A DNA stretch of 64,000 nucleotides from the NCBI GenBank assembly GCA_033064195.1, contig JARBJD010000237.1:1-64000 (forward strand). The letters run 5' to 3'. The position numbers and the translations under genes are program-made. The notes below the pieces were generated by a model. That model was not told the DNA's origin, searched no databases, and worked only from the letters and a program-made list of their open reading frames with translations. Below, piece by piece: positions 44,503 to 55,735 of the stretch. The DNA comes from Blattamonas nauphoetae (Eukaryota > Preaxostyla > Oxymonadida). The number at the start of each line of letters is the position of its first letter. Within the stretch, counting starts at the first letter, position 1.

Positions 44503-46763
44503 TTACAAATTCTGCAAATGATGAGCCCGGTCCTTAATCACTTCAGCAATCGTTTTCCTAATTTCCAGAATTTCCGGATGCTGGTCGCCCCACAACACCT
44601 CCAAACCATCAGCTGCCCTGCTATACATCTCAATAGCCTCGTCAAACTGATTGCACGCGAAGTGGACAGCTGCAAGGGCCTTGAAGGTTGTGCACGTGAG
44701 CGGATGGACAGTGCCGTACAGCTTCGTGCGAATGGCTCGAGCGCGGATGAAGTGTTTCATTGCCTTGTCCATACACTCCGCAGAGTAATACGTGTGGCCG
44801 ATGTTCATGTGGACAAGAGCAGTGCTGAGAAAGAGAAGAGGAAGAAGAGGAGAGATGGACAGTCAGATAGACAAAACCAAAACATGAAAAAGAATCACTC
44901 CAACCCCACAACTCCCACCTCGTCCACACCTCTCGTCGAACATCCCCGCACTCTGCGAGTAGATCTGCAGTGCTCGCGTGTACCTCTGGAGTGCCTCGTC
45001 GAATCTCCCCTGCTGCCTGAACGCATTCCCCATCCCGTTCAGCACCGCCGCCAGATTCGGGTTGACAGGCTCGTTGTCAGCATTCGCCTTGTTCTTCCCC
45101 TTCTTCCGCGCATGCTCGTCTTCTGACTCCATCCGATCCAACAAATGTTGGAAGATTTGCAGGGCGTCCCCACTCGCCCCTTCCGTCAAGAACGCGTTCG
45201 CAATGCACGTGTCGATCTCTTTCACGTCGTTCTCGTGCCCGGGAAGCACTTCGTACAGCTCCTTCGCTTTCTTGAAATGAGAGCGAGCCCCATCGAAGTT
45301 CTTGTTGGACACGTTGATCTGACCCAGAGTGGCTTCGCATCCAGCAAGACCCACAAACAGCGCTGGGGTGAGCTCAGAGCGGCTGATGAGGTCGTCTTTC
45401 TTTGTCGTCTTCTTCCGCCGTCTTCTGCTTTTGGGGGTCGATGTGACCGTCTCAGTCCCACTCAAACTGTCGTCCCCGTCGGATTGCGAGGCGAATGGAG
45501 TCTGCACACCGGTTGGTGTAGTTCCCAGATTGATTGTTGGCCCACTCATTGCTGTTGGGAACGTGTTTCCGCCGTGGACGAGGCTCATTTGCTTGTTTTT
45601 CATTGCGACAGCGAAGGCAGCCTTAAGCGCCGAATTGATAGGCTTTCCGCTGGCAGTGACAGCGGGTTTTCCACTCCCACTGTTGAAGAAGGACGGGGCT
45701 GCAGAAACAATCGAGTCTTCCAAGATCGAAAGCGCGAGTGATGCGTATCTCTCTGCTTCCGAGTAATTCTTCTTCATATTCAAAAGACGGGCCATATGAA
45801 GATACACCTGTGCAGTATCCGGATGCGTCATTCCAAACAACTTTTCACGGAGAGTTCTGGCTCGATCAAAATGCGACATTGCTTCGTCGTATTTCTCGAG
45901 TTTTCCGGCGATAATCCCCAAATTACATTCTGCAATGGCAACATCTGTGTGTTCGCCAAGTCCATTCACAACAAGAATAGTTCGTCCCTGCTTGATTGTC
46001 TGTTGAGCTTCACTCCATCTTCCCATCGAGAGGTAGACACTTCCCTGATGCAAAAGATTGGATCCTACGGCAAGAGAATTACTACCAAAGAACTGAATAT
46101 GTCAATACTACAGAAAAGCACACTTCCTCTTGAACATTCAGAGCAAAAATGAAGAATTGGAGAGCCTTCTCGAACTGGCCTCTCATTTTGTATGTAATGC
46201 CAAGATCGACCAATGCCAATGCAGTATCAGGATGCGTCTCCCCTTGATATATACGACGAGTTTCTGCAACTCGTTGGAAGCATGCTAGCGCTTCATCAAG
46301 TTTCCCATTGATTCTGTAGAGATTGCCGAGATCACGGTAATAATACACTCTGTAGATATGTGCATCAGTGATCCCTGGGCAGGCATCAAGGAGATCTCCC
46401 GCTCGTTCAATGTATTCTGTGAATAATCGCTCGATTAGAAGATCGAAAACATTCAAACGTTGTGCTTCCGCATATAACTTCTTCTCTGTGTATGCTTCAC
46501 AAAGAAGGATCATGATATAGATCAATTCCGTGCTTTGAGGGCCTAATGATGCCAATATCTTCTTTTCACATCGCCGGGCGGCTCGAATGGCACGATCGTA
46601 GTCTCCTCGTCGTAAGTAGTCGTTTGCGTCGACCTGAATCGTTTTGTAGCTGTAAATGAAAATGAGATGATATTTGACCACAAAATAGTGAATTTAAATG
46701 TCATATTTCAAACCTTTCTCCTGTTGAGCCCTGTCCAAGATGATCCTTCAATACTACAGACAT
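44503..46763 (-). CDS. Tetratricopeptide-repeat protein (kinesin-light-chain/nephrocystin style)
   Basis: Four exons (46763-46714, 46649-46124, 46044-44930, 44824-44503; introns 64, 79 and 105 nt) give 670 residues. At least eight TPRs of the long KLC type are visible, for example ALACFQRVAETRRIYQGETHPDTALALVDLGITY, HFDRARTLREKLFGMTHPDTAQVYLHMARLL and HFIRARAIRTKLYGTVHPLT, with the HPDTA motif between helices. A Ser/Thr-rich, basic insert (SRRRRKKTTKK, around residue 390) splits the array. Such arrays are protein-protein scaffolds in transport and cilia-associated complexes; a cargo or partner cannot be named. The start is the ATG of MSVVLKDHLG, though the frame is open a little further up. 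Confidence 0.82.
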
Positions 46764-47198
46764 AGGAGGGTTTTTGAGGGGAGATTCTTTCCATTCCTGA
46801 TTAAAATGAGAATTGCTCGGAAATAAAGCAAACTTCACCAATTGTAGCAACGAAACGAGACGACATTGGGAGAACGATTTGAGTGAAAAATTGGATGATG
46901 GGGATGGAATCGATCAAGATTCACTTAGACGACCCAGAGAACGAATATTTTGCTCTTATGATGAATTCGGATCATTAGCAATTTTCGTCCACAAAATTCC
47001 GAGAAAACGGAACATTTGTGTGACATGGCTTTTTTCTCAATCAGAAACCGATCCTCAACTCTATATCACCGATAACCCCAACTAAATCCTCCAAAAATTA
47101 TTCGGGAAGACCGTAAGAGATGGGAAAGGTCTGGGAAATCCAATTCGGATGGAGTGTCCTATTTGAGCGCTTCGATTTCTGGAACTTTACCAGTCTTC
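46764..47198. other. Divergent upstream region of TPR and RPS16 genes
   Basis: Probable shared promoter region. A 90-residue plus-strand frame (46813-47085) is open but has no recognised feature and no leader or intron support. Confidence 0.4.
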
Positions 47199-47866
47199 AT
47201 GGCTCAACGACCAACTAAGCAAGAAGTCCAAGTTTTCGGACGCAAGGTTTACCTCCTTACAAACATCTTTAAGCACGTTTTTCTTCGATTGACTTGATAT
47301 CGATCCTTTTTTGTACCACCGTCATAAATCATCCATATCTCTTCATATCATTGCGGTCTTTCCACATATTCTGCCTCTTCCTTGTATATGCTAGAAAACT
47401 GCTGTTGCAGCTGCCCGTATCGTTCCAGGAACCGGCCAAATCCGCCTGAATGGTGTCCCAGTTGACCTCATTCGTCCCCAGACTCTTCGCTTCAAGGTTC
47501 TCGAACCCCTTCTCCTTGCTGGCCCAGAGAAGTTCTCCAAGCTGAACATCAGAATTCGTTGCAACGGTGGTGGACACATCTCACAAGTGTATGCCATCCG
47601 TCAGGCCATCGCCAAGGGACTTGTTGCTTACTACCAGAAGTGTATGTAGTTATTTCACCGTCCTCATGACTCTTGCCTGCTTATCGTCAATTTTTATGTT
47701 TCATTTTCTGATATCTGCAGACGTCGACGAGGTTCAGAAGAAAGAAGTCAAGAACCTGTTCCTCTCCTACGATCGTTCACTTCTTGTTGCTGATTCACGT
47801 CGCAGTGAGACAAAGACTCCAGGTGGTAAGGGTGCTCGTTCAATGCACGCCAAGTCATATCGTTAA
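47199..47866 (+). CDS. RPS16: 40S ribosomal protein S16 (uS9)
   Basis: Three exons (47199-47246, 47395-47641, 47721-47866) give 146 residues, the usual eukaryotic length. It begins [19 protein letters not shown], runs through [17 protein letters not shown] and [26 protein letters not shown], and ends in the basic tail ([19 protein letters not shown]) that reaches the decoding centre and the P-site tRNA. The first intron (148 nt) lies 16 codons after the start and is the longest in this window, a common arrangement in ribosomal protein genes. Intact. Confidence 0.97.
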
Positions 47867-48137
47867 TCGATATCGACACTTCCTAATTTACCTGGAATTT
47901 GCACTTCGTCTGAAGACTCACTGAATGTGATGCTCACTTTCTCCATTATTATCTCTGATTATTCCTGTTGTGAGGAGAGGAGAGAGATTTTCCATCCCGA
48001 GGCGCCCAACAACGATCGAAAAGTTTCTGCCTCAATTTCAGGGCGAACGGATGGTCAAAGTCAACCAAACAGTTCGTAGCGGTTTGGTGAAGTTGTATAA
48101 ATGAGAAAAGTCATTACGTGTAGTGTTCAAAATCAAT
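47867..48137. other. Convergent intergenic gap
   Basis: Holds the 3' ends of RPS16 (+) and the XRN gene (-). No coding and no clear terminator structure. Confidence 0.5.
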
Positions 48138-51100
48138 TTACTGTCTCCTGCCCTGCCCTCCGCGTCCCCTCCCTCCTCCGCCCGACCTTCCTCTCCCCCC
48201 ACCCCCATCACTCTGTCCTCTCCATCCCCCTCTTCCTCTCCCGCGCCCATAACCCGATTGATAATGCGGTTGGTATCTCCCATCATCATCATAATCATAC
48301 GCGAGATCAATCCCGTACTCGTCCAAATACTCCACAGGCACCATCACATATTGCATGTTCATCTGCGCATACTGCATCTCCCTCTCTTCGTCGTAGAAGT
48401 AGTCGTTCGTGTGTTCGTTGTAGCGCGGGTAGTTCCTCTGTCTGTACCCACCCTGCTGCTCGTAATTCTGCTGCCGTTGGTGCTGGTGCTGACTATGCTG
48501 ATGTTGGTGCTGACTATGCTGATGCTGGTGCTGACTATGCTGATGCTGGTGCTGACTATGCTGATGCTGGTGCTGACTATGCTGATGTTGGTGCTGACTA
48601 TGCTGATGCTGGTGCTGACTATGCTGATGCTGGTGCTGACTATGCTGATGCTGGTGCTGACTATGCTGATGTTGGTGCTGGCGGGGCTGGCGTGGGGGCT
48701 GCTGTTGTGTGTTGGGTGACCATTCTGTGATCTGGATCTTCCCTCCCCGGCTTTGGCCTGGTTCTGGCTGGTCGCGTCTGCGATCACGCTCGCGAATCTC
48801 CCCTCCAGTTCTGCGTCTGACCTCTTCCGGATGCGGCTGGCGAGACGGGGCTGACCTGTCAAACGATCTCGGCTCCTCCCTCCGCATCCGCTCTCGCTTG
48901 TATTCCCGTTCTGGTTTGGGTTGGCCTTTGTGCTCCGCTTTGAGTCGTGAGATCTGCGAGAACATGTTGATCCAGCGATCGTCCAAATCCTCAATCGGCA
49001 TCGTGTTCGTCTCGTTCTTCCCCACCATCAAGTTTGTGAGCGTCACAACCAAAAACCGCTTCTGGTGAGGATCCGCTGTCGATTCGGACGGCGTCTCGGC
49101 CTCTTCCTCGATCTGCTCTTCCTCGTCGCCTTTCTTCTCCTCCGATTCGTGCTGCGACTCTTCCAAGTTGCTGTCTGTCGAGCTGTCTGGTCCATCCAGC
49201 GTCTCCTCCTCCACTTTCTGCTCAGCCGGCTCAGTCTGAAACTTGGACGAGCGACGAGCAAGCTGCTGGTCAGTCGTGATGCTCGCCTCGTCTTCTGTCC
49301 CGTTGTCCTCATCCAACTTCCTCACCAACTTCCGCTCCTTCTCCTTTATCCGCCTTTCCGTGCGCTTCTGCTTCTTCTCCTGCTGCCTCTTCTGTCTGTC
49401 CTCTCTCTTCTTCTGCTGCCGCTCAGCCCGATTCTGTCTCCAATTCGACTTCTTCGCCATCTTCTTCTGAATCTGCTCCTGTTGTGCATTCTCCTTCATC
49501 CTCGCCAGAATCTCGCTCTGCTTCTGGTTCGCCGTGACCACATCCTCCAGCGACAGATCCAACAACGGGCCGTTCGACAGTGCCCCATACTCAGTGAGGA
49601 GGGTGGAGAGGTAGAGATGCGCGAAGACTGTGTAAGGCGAGGGCGGGAAGAGCGAGTCTTCCGTCCCCATCATTTTGGGGCGGAATCGGATGAACTGGAC
49701 TTGTTCGTTTGGTTCCGGGAACACAAATCCAGCTTTCGGAGCAGCCGTGTGCGGAATGACTGAAAGGTGGTCGAAGGCGAGCGGAACCGACTCCGATTTG
49801 TCGAATGTTGTGCTGTCGGGTGTTGTGAAAGTTCCCTTCAGATCAAAAAACTGATCGAGCGAGACAGACTGAGTGTATGTCCATCTCTCCACTGCCTGCC
49901 TCGGCCCTCTCTTCTGCTCCTCGTCGAACCGTCGAACGAACTGTTCCTGCGCCTGTACTTCGCTTGTGATGAAGTGATTGAACGACACTCTGTCCTTGCT
50001 CAGTTCGGACTGGTGTTTTGCGAAGAAAGGGTGAGACCGACTGAAGAAGACGATTGGCTGTGTGTGCTGGTTTCGTCTCTTCTCGTCTGGCGTGAGGAGA
50101 TCATCAAGCTGAGCGTCTTTCCGTCCAATCACACGCACTGCTGTCTGCGTGAGCTGCTGTTTGAGAAGAGAGAGTGAGATGAACGGGAGCTTCACGATGC
50201 TCTGCCATTCGTACATCTTCCCGTCATAATCCACGTCGAACGAGGAAGGATAGAAAGGGATGAGGGGAGAGGGGTGGCCAGCCTCGTCGGAGAGGATGGT
50301 GCGGAGCGGGGTGGGGAGGAATTTGAATGAGCGGGGCGACAGAACACAGGCCAGCTGGATCAGCGGGGATACTTCTTCGTTTTGTGGAAAAACAACAAAA
50401 AAGGGGAATGTGGTGTGTGTAGTGATGGAGTATGCTGGGGGAGGTTGGTTGGGCTCGGATTCTGGGAAGTATTTCACAAGATCGACGAGGAGGGGGGCGT
50501 AGTGGAAAGGATAGAACCAGCTGTTCGAAGGGCATCCCTGGACGTAGTACAGCATGACCCATTGCAATCCAACGATGTATTCGTGCACAGCTAGCTCCAA
50601 TCCCTGTTTGTCGGTGATGTGCTCGCTTTTCGTGTTTTTGAGGTCGTCTCCAAACAAAACAGAGTAATACCGCGTCTCATACCCTTCTTCTTCCAATTTG
50701 ATCTCATCACTTTCGTTAGGTGCTCCGTTGATCAACAGGTCCTCTCGTTTCAGTTCTTTCGAAGCGAGCTGGCGTCGAATGAACTCCCTTGAGCATATTG
50801 CAACAAGTTCGTCTTCAGTGAGAGTCTTGGGATCGGGAGGAGGGATCGGACTGAAAAGATTGATCGGATTTGTGTTTTCTTCCTTCTTTTCGTCGCGCTC
50901 CTTCTTTTCTTCTTCTTGCGACCGGTTCCTTTTGCTACGAATAGCACCAACTTGTTTTTTCCTCAACAACCGATCAGCCTTCTCCTTCTCCTTTCGTCCT
51001 TTGAACAGTTCCCCCTCAATCAGAGCAAACGCGGAGAGGAAAGATCGGATGGCATCAAAATTGATGATCCCTGCTTTTGTAAAATACCCGGTCTTCACCA

Positions 51101-52551
51101 CCATCGATTTATACACAATCAACATCCTGTCGATGATCCCTTCATTGATTTCGAAGGCAGAAACACGAGGAAGGAAGTCATTCCCGCAGAGGAACATGAT
51201 CAGCACGAGATCATCAATTAACCTCTCAAATGAGAATGTGAAGGAAGGGTCCGAGAGAGATGATGGACTGAGGCCAGTGAATGGGGTGCAGTCGCGCTGG
51301 TATGCTTTGAATTGTGGGATTCTCTGATTCTGAACATCGAAGTTGAAGAAGGCGTTTCGTGTGTAATTCAACCCACTGAGATCTGTGTGCGGATTAAGAT
51401 CACAGAACTCCAGATAAAGATACTGGCGAAGAGTTGAAATATCAAAAAGAATGAACGGTTGCAGCAGATGGATTGGTGTCGTTTGATTCTGGGGACAGAT
51501 TTGTTCAGGATGTGGTTTCCCACAGATATAACAATTCTGATTGAAATTTCTTGTCGAAAAAGTTTGTGTTGTGGGGAGAAGAGATGCTTCTCGAAGGATA
51601 GTGAAATAGCTTTCGTGGGTCAAAAGAGTGAGGTTGATGAGGTCAGCATCCTACAATAATATCAATGAACGGCATCAAAAAGAACGTACCTGTCCATAAA
51701 TGCAGTGATGCATGTGAACATCATATCCTGGCTGCGATTGTTGCGTCCGAATGAATTCCATGATTTTGTGTTCGCCTTCCCCCACAACAGTGGAATCAGA
51801 GACGATAACGGTGATGTCTTTCCATCTGGGATCGTCTGACACTCTGAGTGCGACTTGTTCTTTGATGTAGTCAGCAGCGAGTTCCATCCATTCTGTTCCT
51901 GGAGTGATGCACGAACTGTCGAACGAAGCCTCGAGGAAGATTCGTTTCATTTCTTCGGGGATAACCCATCCATCAATCTGGGACAATCGAACACGAAGAT
52001 AATCAAACTTCCATCTCTGTCATCAGTGCTCGTTTCTTTTCTCTCCCTTTCGATGATTCCTCAGCTGCTAGATACCTTCGTCCTCGTTGTTGATTCATCT
52101 TAGCACGTGGAGCGACACCATCTGAAAACAATGTTAACAATGCCCTGATCAAACCGATTGCGATGTAGAGAAGTTTTGTTGGGACGATGATATCGAAAAT
52201 GTGATCAACATATGCCATGATGGCCTCAAACATTTCCCCCTGGAGTAGGTTGACCAAATCAATATAAAAAATACATTTGTTTGCGGTGGAAAGAGCTGGG
52301 TGAAAACAGAACTGAAAAGCGTGAAGAACAAACTGAAAGTTGAGGATGAGAACATGAGTGCAGAATTCCATTGAAATCGAGGTAGAGACTTGGGGTAAAT
52401 GAGAAGTTGAGAACAAGCATGAGAAGAGATGAGATAGAAACCAATCTGTGTGGTTGTCAATTTGAGGATTCTCTTTATTGATTGTCTTCACAAGTTTTGA
52501 ACATTTATGGTACTTTTTGTAAAAGTACGCAAACAACGACGGAACTCCCAT
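48138..52551 (-). CDS. XRN2: 5'-3' exoribonuclease XRN2/Rat1
   Basis: Six exons (52551-52442, 52388-52334, 52239-52155, 52121-52009, 51977-51690, 51650-48138; introns 53, 94, 33, 31 and 39 nt) give 1,387 residues. The XRN catalytic core is clear: MGVPSLFAYF start, LYLDFNGILHSCSHP, DGVAPRAKMNQQRGRR, GEGEHKIMEFIR, YGQDADLI and CGNDFLP, supplying the acidic metal-binding residues. A CCHC zinc knuckle (Cys257, Cys260, His264, Cys269) is typical of nuclear XRN2/Rat1 and absent from XRN1. XRN2 degrades 5'-monophosphate RNA, trims rRNA and ends Pol II transcription. The C-terminal third is charged, then His/Gln-repeat, then RGG-rich. The first intron seems to use an unusual AAG acceptor. Confidence 0.93.
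48478..48690 (-). repeat. 21-bp coding tandem repeat (HQHQHSQ)
   Basis: Nine near-identical 21-bp units inside the XRN2 tail encode HQHQHSQ. A silent GATGTT/GATGCT variant recurs every fourth unit, showing that an 84-bp block of four units was duplicated. The plus strand is open through the repeat in two frames only because of its period. Confidence 0.9.
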
Positions 52552-52793
52552 CGAATTGAGCCCGTTCGACTTAGTTTGAGATCAGAAGCTGATTGTTTTG
52601 ATAATGGGGCCCAATTTGACACTGATCTTGATTGGCGAAACAATCGCCCATTTAATGATAAAAATGAAATGAGAAGAGAGTTCAGTCGTTGTTTGCATAC
52701 AAAAATGATAGGAAAATCAAAAAACACCATGAACTGAAGAGACAAAGAAAGATAAGAAAGAAAGTGTTAATAAAATGTCTATATCAACATGTA

Positions 52794-55517
52794 TTATTCC
52801 GTGTCCGAGTCATCTCGAGTAAGCCCTGGGGGAGGACCAATGTCATCATCCGAAGTTTGCGTGATCGGATCTCCGTTCTGTCGGTGTTGGCCAACAGTCG
52901 GCACAACCACAGCAGATGCAGCATCTTGTGACATTGCCTTAGGGTTCGCTGGGGAGGGGACGAATCCCGGCTTTCTCCGCGATCTGTTCAGTTTGATCAC
53001 CGGCTGGTTGGGCAGTGCTTTCTGAGCAACAAATTCTGGGCGAGTGATGTCCACAGGTTGAATCGCTGGCGGAGTGACGATGAGAGGATGGGCACTTGTG
53101 GGTGTGTGGTGAAGTGGGGGGTTGGTCTGGGCGGGAGGATGGTGGATGCTCGCTTGTGTGGGAGGAGGGAGAACAGGCTTGTCAAGAGGGAGTGTGAGAG
53201 GCGAGGGTGTGACGACGATCGGTGAGGCAGAGGGGACTGGAGAGGGTTGGTTGGGGAGGAGTGGCTGGGCTGGCTGAGGAGTGGTGAGGAGCGGAAGTTT
53301 GGGATGTGAGACATCCTTCAGCGGATCTTGTTTAGAGTCTGTTGTGTTGGGAGGAGAGATGATGTGCTGTGGGCGTTCCGGAGTGGTGAGGAGAGGGGAA
53401 TTGTTCATTGTGATTGCAGGGATTGGGCGTGACGGAATAACAGAATGCGGGGTATGGAGAATTGGAAAGTTCTGAATCGGCTTGTGATTCGTCGCGAGTG
53501 TGGCAGCCTTCACTTCCTCCTGAACTTCCAGCTGTTTCAGCACCAAACGCGGGAGAGGCGGTGATTTGGCCAGATTTGGAGTGGAGAAGAGAGGAGTGTT
53601 GTCAGCTGATATTGTCACAGTCTCCTCGACGACAGGTGTGCTCAGCACGAGAGGAGGCGATCCAATCGAAGCCAACGTGTCTTTCTGCAGCGACAACGGC
53701 AGATGGACACTCGTGTCAAGTGGAAGGATGGTTGGTGGAGATTGGCCGAGGAGCGGGACAGGCGACTCCGAGTGTGATTCCACTGGTCGTTGGAGGGGGG
53801 CGTTGAGTGGAGGAGAGTTCATGTTTGGTGGTGATTTCCCGAGTGTGAACGTATGCCTAGGCTTCTCAAGTGTGAAGGTTTGTAGAGACGATTCGTCCAC
53901 TATCAGAGGGTTGGGGTGAAGTGGAGACCGCAAGAACACCCTTCGGGCAATGCGCACACTCACCTCGATCTCCCTCTTCACGTCGAAGCAGTCCATCAGC
54001 TCCTGTGTGAACACTGGCATGGTTTCATTCAGCTCGTTCAAATGATCCGTGATGAACGAATTGTCCAACAGCTTGTCAATCGACACTCCATCGTTGATGA
54101 GACGTCGAGTCAGCACAATCGCTGCACTGATCAGCGGTGTCCCTCCGATTCTGTCGCCCACATCTCGATTCAGCTGGAACGGATCCTCAATATGGAACGG
54201 AAGATCGAGACTATTATTCTGGTGGACAGGAACATTTGGGCCTCGTCGGATTGACAAAACACCCTCGCGGACAGTCGCCGAGTGGAGGCGGGTGTGGAAG
54301 AATCGGGTCATGAAATCGAAGAACCCAAGGAAGATTTGAGCAAGCGAATGCGTGTTTTCGGGACGTGGTTTCGTCGGTGGAAACTGTTTTGCAAGTTGAG
54401 GGGGAACAGCACCTGGATTGTGAGACGTCCATGGCTCGATGTCAGTTGAGAAGCGAACAGACCCGCCGACGAGCTTAGCATCGACTATTTTGGAAGGATC
54501 GGACAATTCGATATAATTTCGGGACTGAAGGGTCGGGATGATGGGTGGGGAGCAACATTGGAGGTAGTGGAGTCCAAGGAGGGTCCAGCCATAACTCGAG
54601 AGCTGTCCGTTCCGTGAATCTGCAATTAGCCAAGCCTTACTCCATTTTTTGAGGAGGAGAAGGAACAGACGGACACGGGGGTCCATCTGGCAGTAAACAG
54701 AGATGAGTTGGGAGTTGTGACAGCCCATCTTGTTGTCAAGCACAATATCCACAAGTGTGTGTATTCGATCAGCTTCATCGGCATCCCCTGTTCCCCAAAT
54801 ATCTGTCTTTGTTTCTGTTTTGATCACTGGGACACGTGCGTGGAGGATTGTGTCGTGGATCACATAATTGTTCTCTGCCATGACGTCAGAGACAAGGGAA
54901 AGGTACGATCGAGGGTCAAGGACGGGTTTAGCCGGGTTGATGGATAAATCAATGTCTGACCCAAATGAAAACACCGATGAGCGAGCCGATCCAAATAATT
55001 CGACAGAGATAGTTTCCTGGAACGCGGCCTCGAGTATGTTTTCCAGCTGCTTCATTTCTGTTTTAATTCTTTCTTCGTGGACTTTAGTGACCGTGTCGAG
55101 TGACGTAGACAGGATTTGCTTGATACAGTCCGAATCACCAGGTCGCTCTTGAAGTTGGCTCTCGAAGAGGCGAGCCCACGGTGTGGTCTTGTAAAAAGAA
55201 CTCATTTTAAAAGTAGGAACACGGATGACAGATGATCCCAACGGTTTGAGTTCTTGGAGTGGGGTTGCTGCGAGAGGGCCATGTGTATTGACGATGGTGG
55301 CTGACGGAGGAGATTGAGATGGTGAAGGCACTGGAAGTGGAGATTGCGATTTACCATCTCCGTCTGACACAGGAAAATGGTTGAGAAGCGTGTTTAAGCG
55401 GACTCTTTGAGTTGTTTTGCGGTTTGATGTTTGAGTGATTGTAAGCAAAGGAGAGATAGGAGATGGCTCGGGAAGAGAGAGGAGTGGAGGTAATGGAGGG
55501 GAACCGGGACTTTCCAT
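52794..55517 (-). CDS. Cid1/TUT-type terminal nucleotidyltransferase
   Basis: Intronless, 907 residues. The non-canonical poly(A)/poly(U) polymerase core lies at about residues 120-560: helix rich in Lys/Glu, then the nucleotidyltransferase motif FGSARSSVFSFGSDIDLSI with two catalytic Asp, the third Asp in LVDIVLDN, then LLLLKKWSKAWLIADSRNGQLSSYGWTLL and the PAP-associated end with FFDFMTRFF and IEDPFQLNRDVG. Such enzymes add U or A tails to RNA 3' ends. The remaining about 350 C-terminal residues and the first about 100 are Pro/Ser/Thr-rich and look disordered. The choice between uridylyl and adenylyl transfer cannot be made by eye. It ends 243 bp from the XRN2 start, on the same strand. Confidence 0.9.
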   Translation of the reverse strand: MESPGSPPLPPLLSLPEPSPISPLLTITQTSNRKTTQRVRLNTLLNHFPVSDGDGKSQSPLPVPSPSQSPPSATIVNTHGPLAATPLQELKPLGSSVIRVPTFKMSSFYKTTPWARLFESQLQERPGDSDCIKQILSTSLDTVTKVHEERIKTEMKQLENILEAAFQETISVELFGSARSSVFSFGSDIDLSINPAKPVLDPRSYLSLVSDVMAENNYVIHDTILHARVPVIKTETKTDIWGTGDADEADRIHTLVDIVLDNKMGCHNSQLISVYCQMDPRVRLFLLLLKKWSKAWLIADSRNGQLSSYGWTLLGLHYLQCCSPPIIPTLQSRNYIELSDPSKIVDAKLVGGSVRFSTDIEPWTSHNPGAVPPQLAKQFPPTKPRPENTHSLAQIFLGFFDFMTRFFHTRLHSATVREGVLSIRRGPNVPVHQNNSLDLPFHIEDPFQLNRDVGDRIGGTPLISAAIVLTRRLINDGVSIDKLLDNSFITDHLNELNETMPVFTQELMDCFDVKREIEVSVRIARRVFLRSPLHPNPLIVDESSLQTFTLEKPRHTFTLGKSPPNMNSPPLNAPLQRPVESHSESPVPLLGQSPPTILPLDTSVHLPLSLQKDTLASIGSPPLVLSTPVVEETVTISADNTPLFSTPNLAKSPPLPRLVLKQLEVQEEVKAATLATNHKPIQNFPILHTPHSVIPSRPIPAITMNNSPLLTTPERPQHIISPPNTTDSKQDPLKDVSHPKLPLLTTPQPAQPLLPNQPSPVPSASPIVVTPSPLTLPLDKPVLPPPTQASIHHPPAQTNPPLHHTPTSAHPLIVTPPAIQPVDITRPEFVAQKALPNQPVIKLNRSRRKPGFVPSPANPKAMSQDAASAVVVPTVGQHRQNGDPITQTSDDDIGPPPGLTRDDSDTE

Positions 55518-55735
55518 AATCGTGATACCCTGTTTTAGGAACTTTCACCAGTCGCGGCGGATCGTAACCAGCATTAAAAAAGCAAAGTCTCAACGTATTG
55601 AAGATAAGAATATAAAGAAGAAAGAGCCCACTAAAAATCAACCATTTAAGACTGGTCTTGACCTTACATGATCTGCAACAGTTTCTCAATCTCGAAAGCC
55701 ATGTGAAGGACAAGCTTGTATTTTTCCCTATTCTG

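Noticed and set aside
46813-47085. 90-residue plus-strand frame between the TPR and RPS16 genes
   Set aside because: No recognised motif, starts amid the divergent promoter region, and length is within chance for this composition.
48478-48690. Regular short repeats that resemble a CRISPR array
   Set aside because: Units are contiguous 21-bp repeats with no spacers and lie in frame inside the XRN2 coding sequence.
48101-48730. Plus-strand frames of about 200 residues with repeated ADYADAG or LTMLMLV units
   Set aside because: They are the reverse strand of the XRN2 His/Gln repeat; the 21-bp period leaves all frames open.
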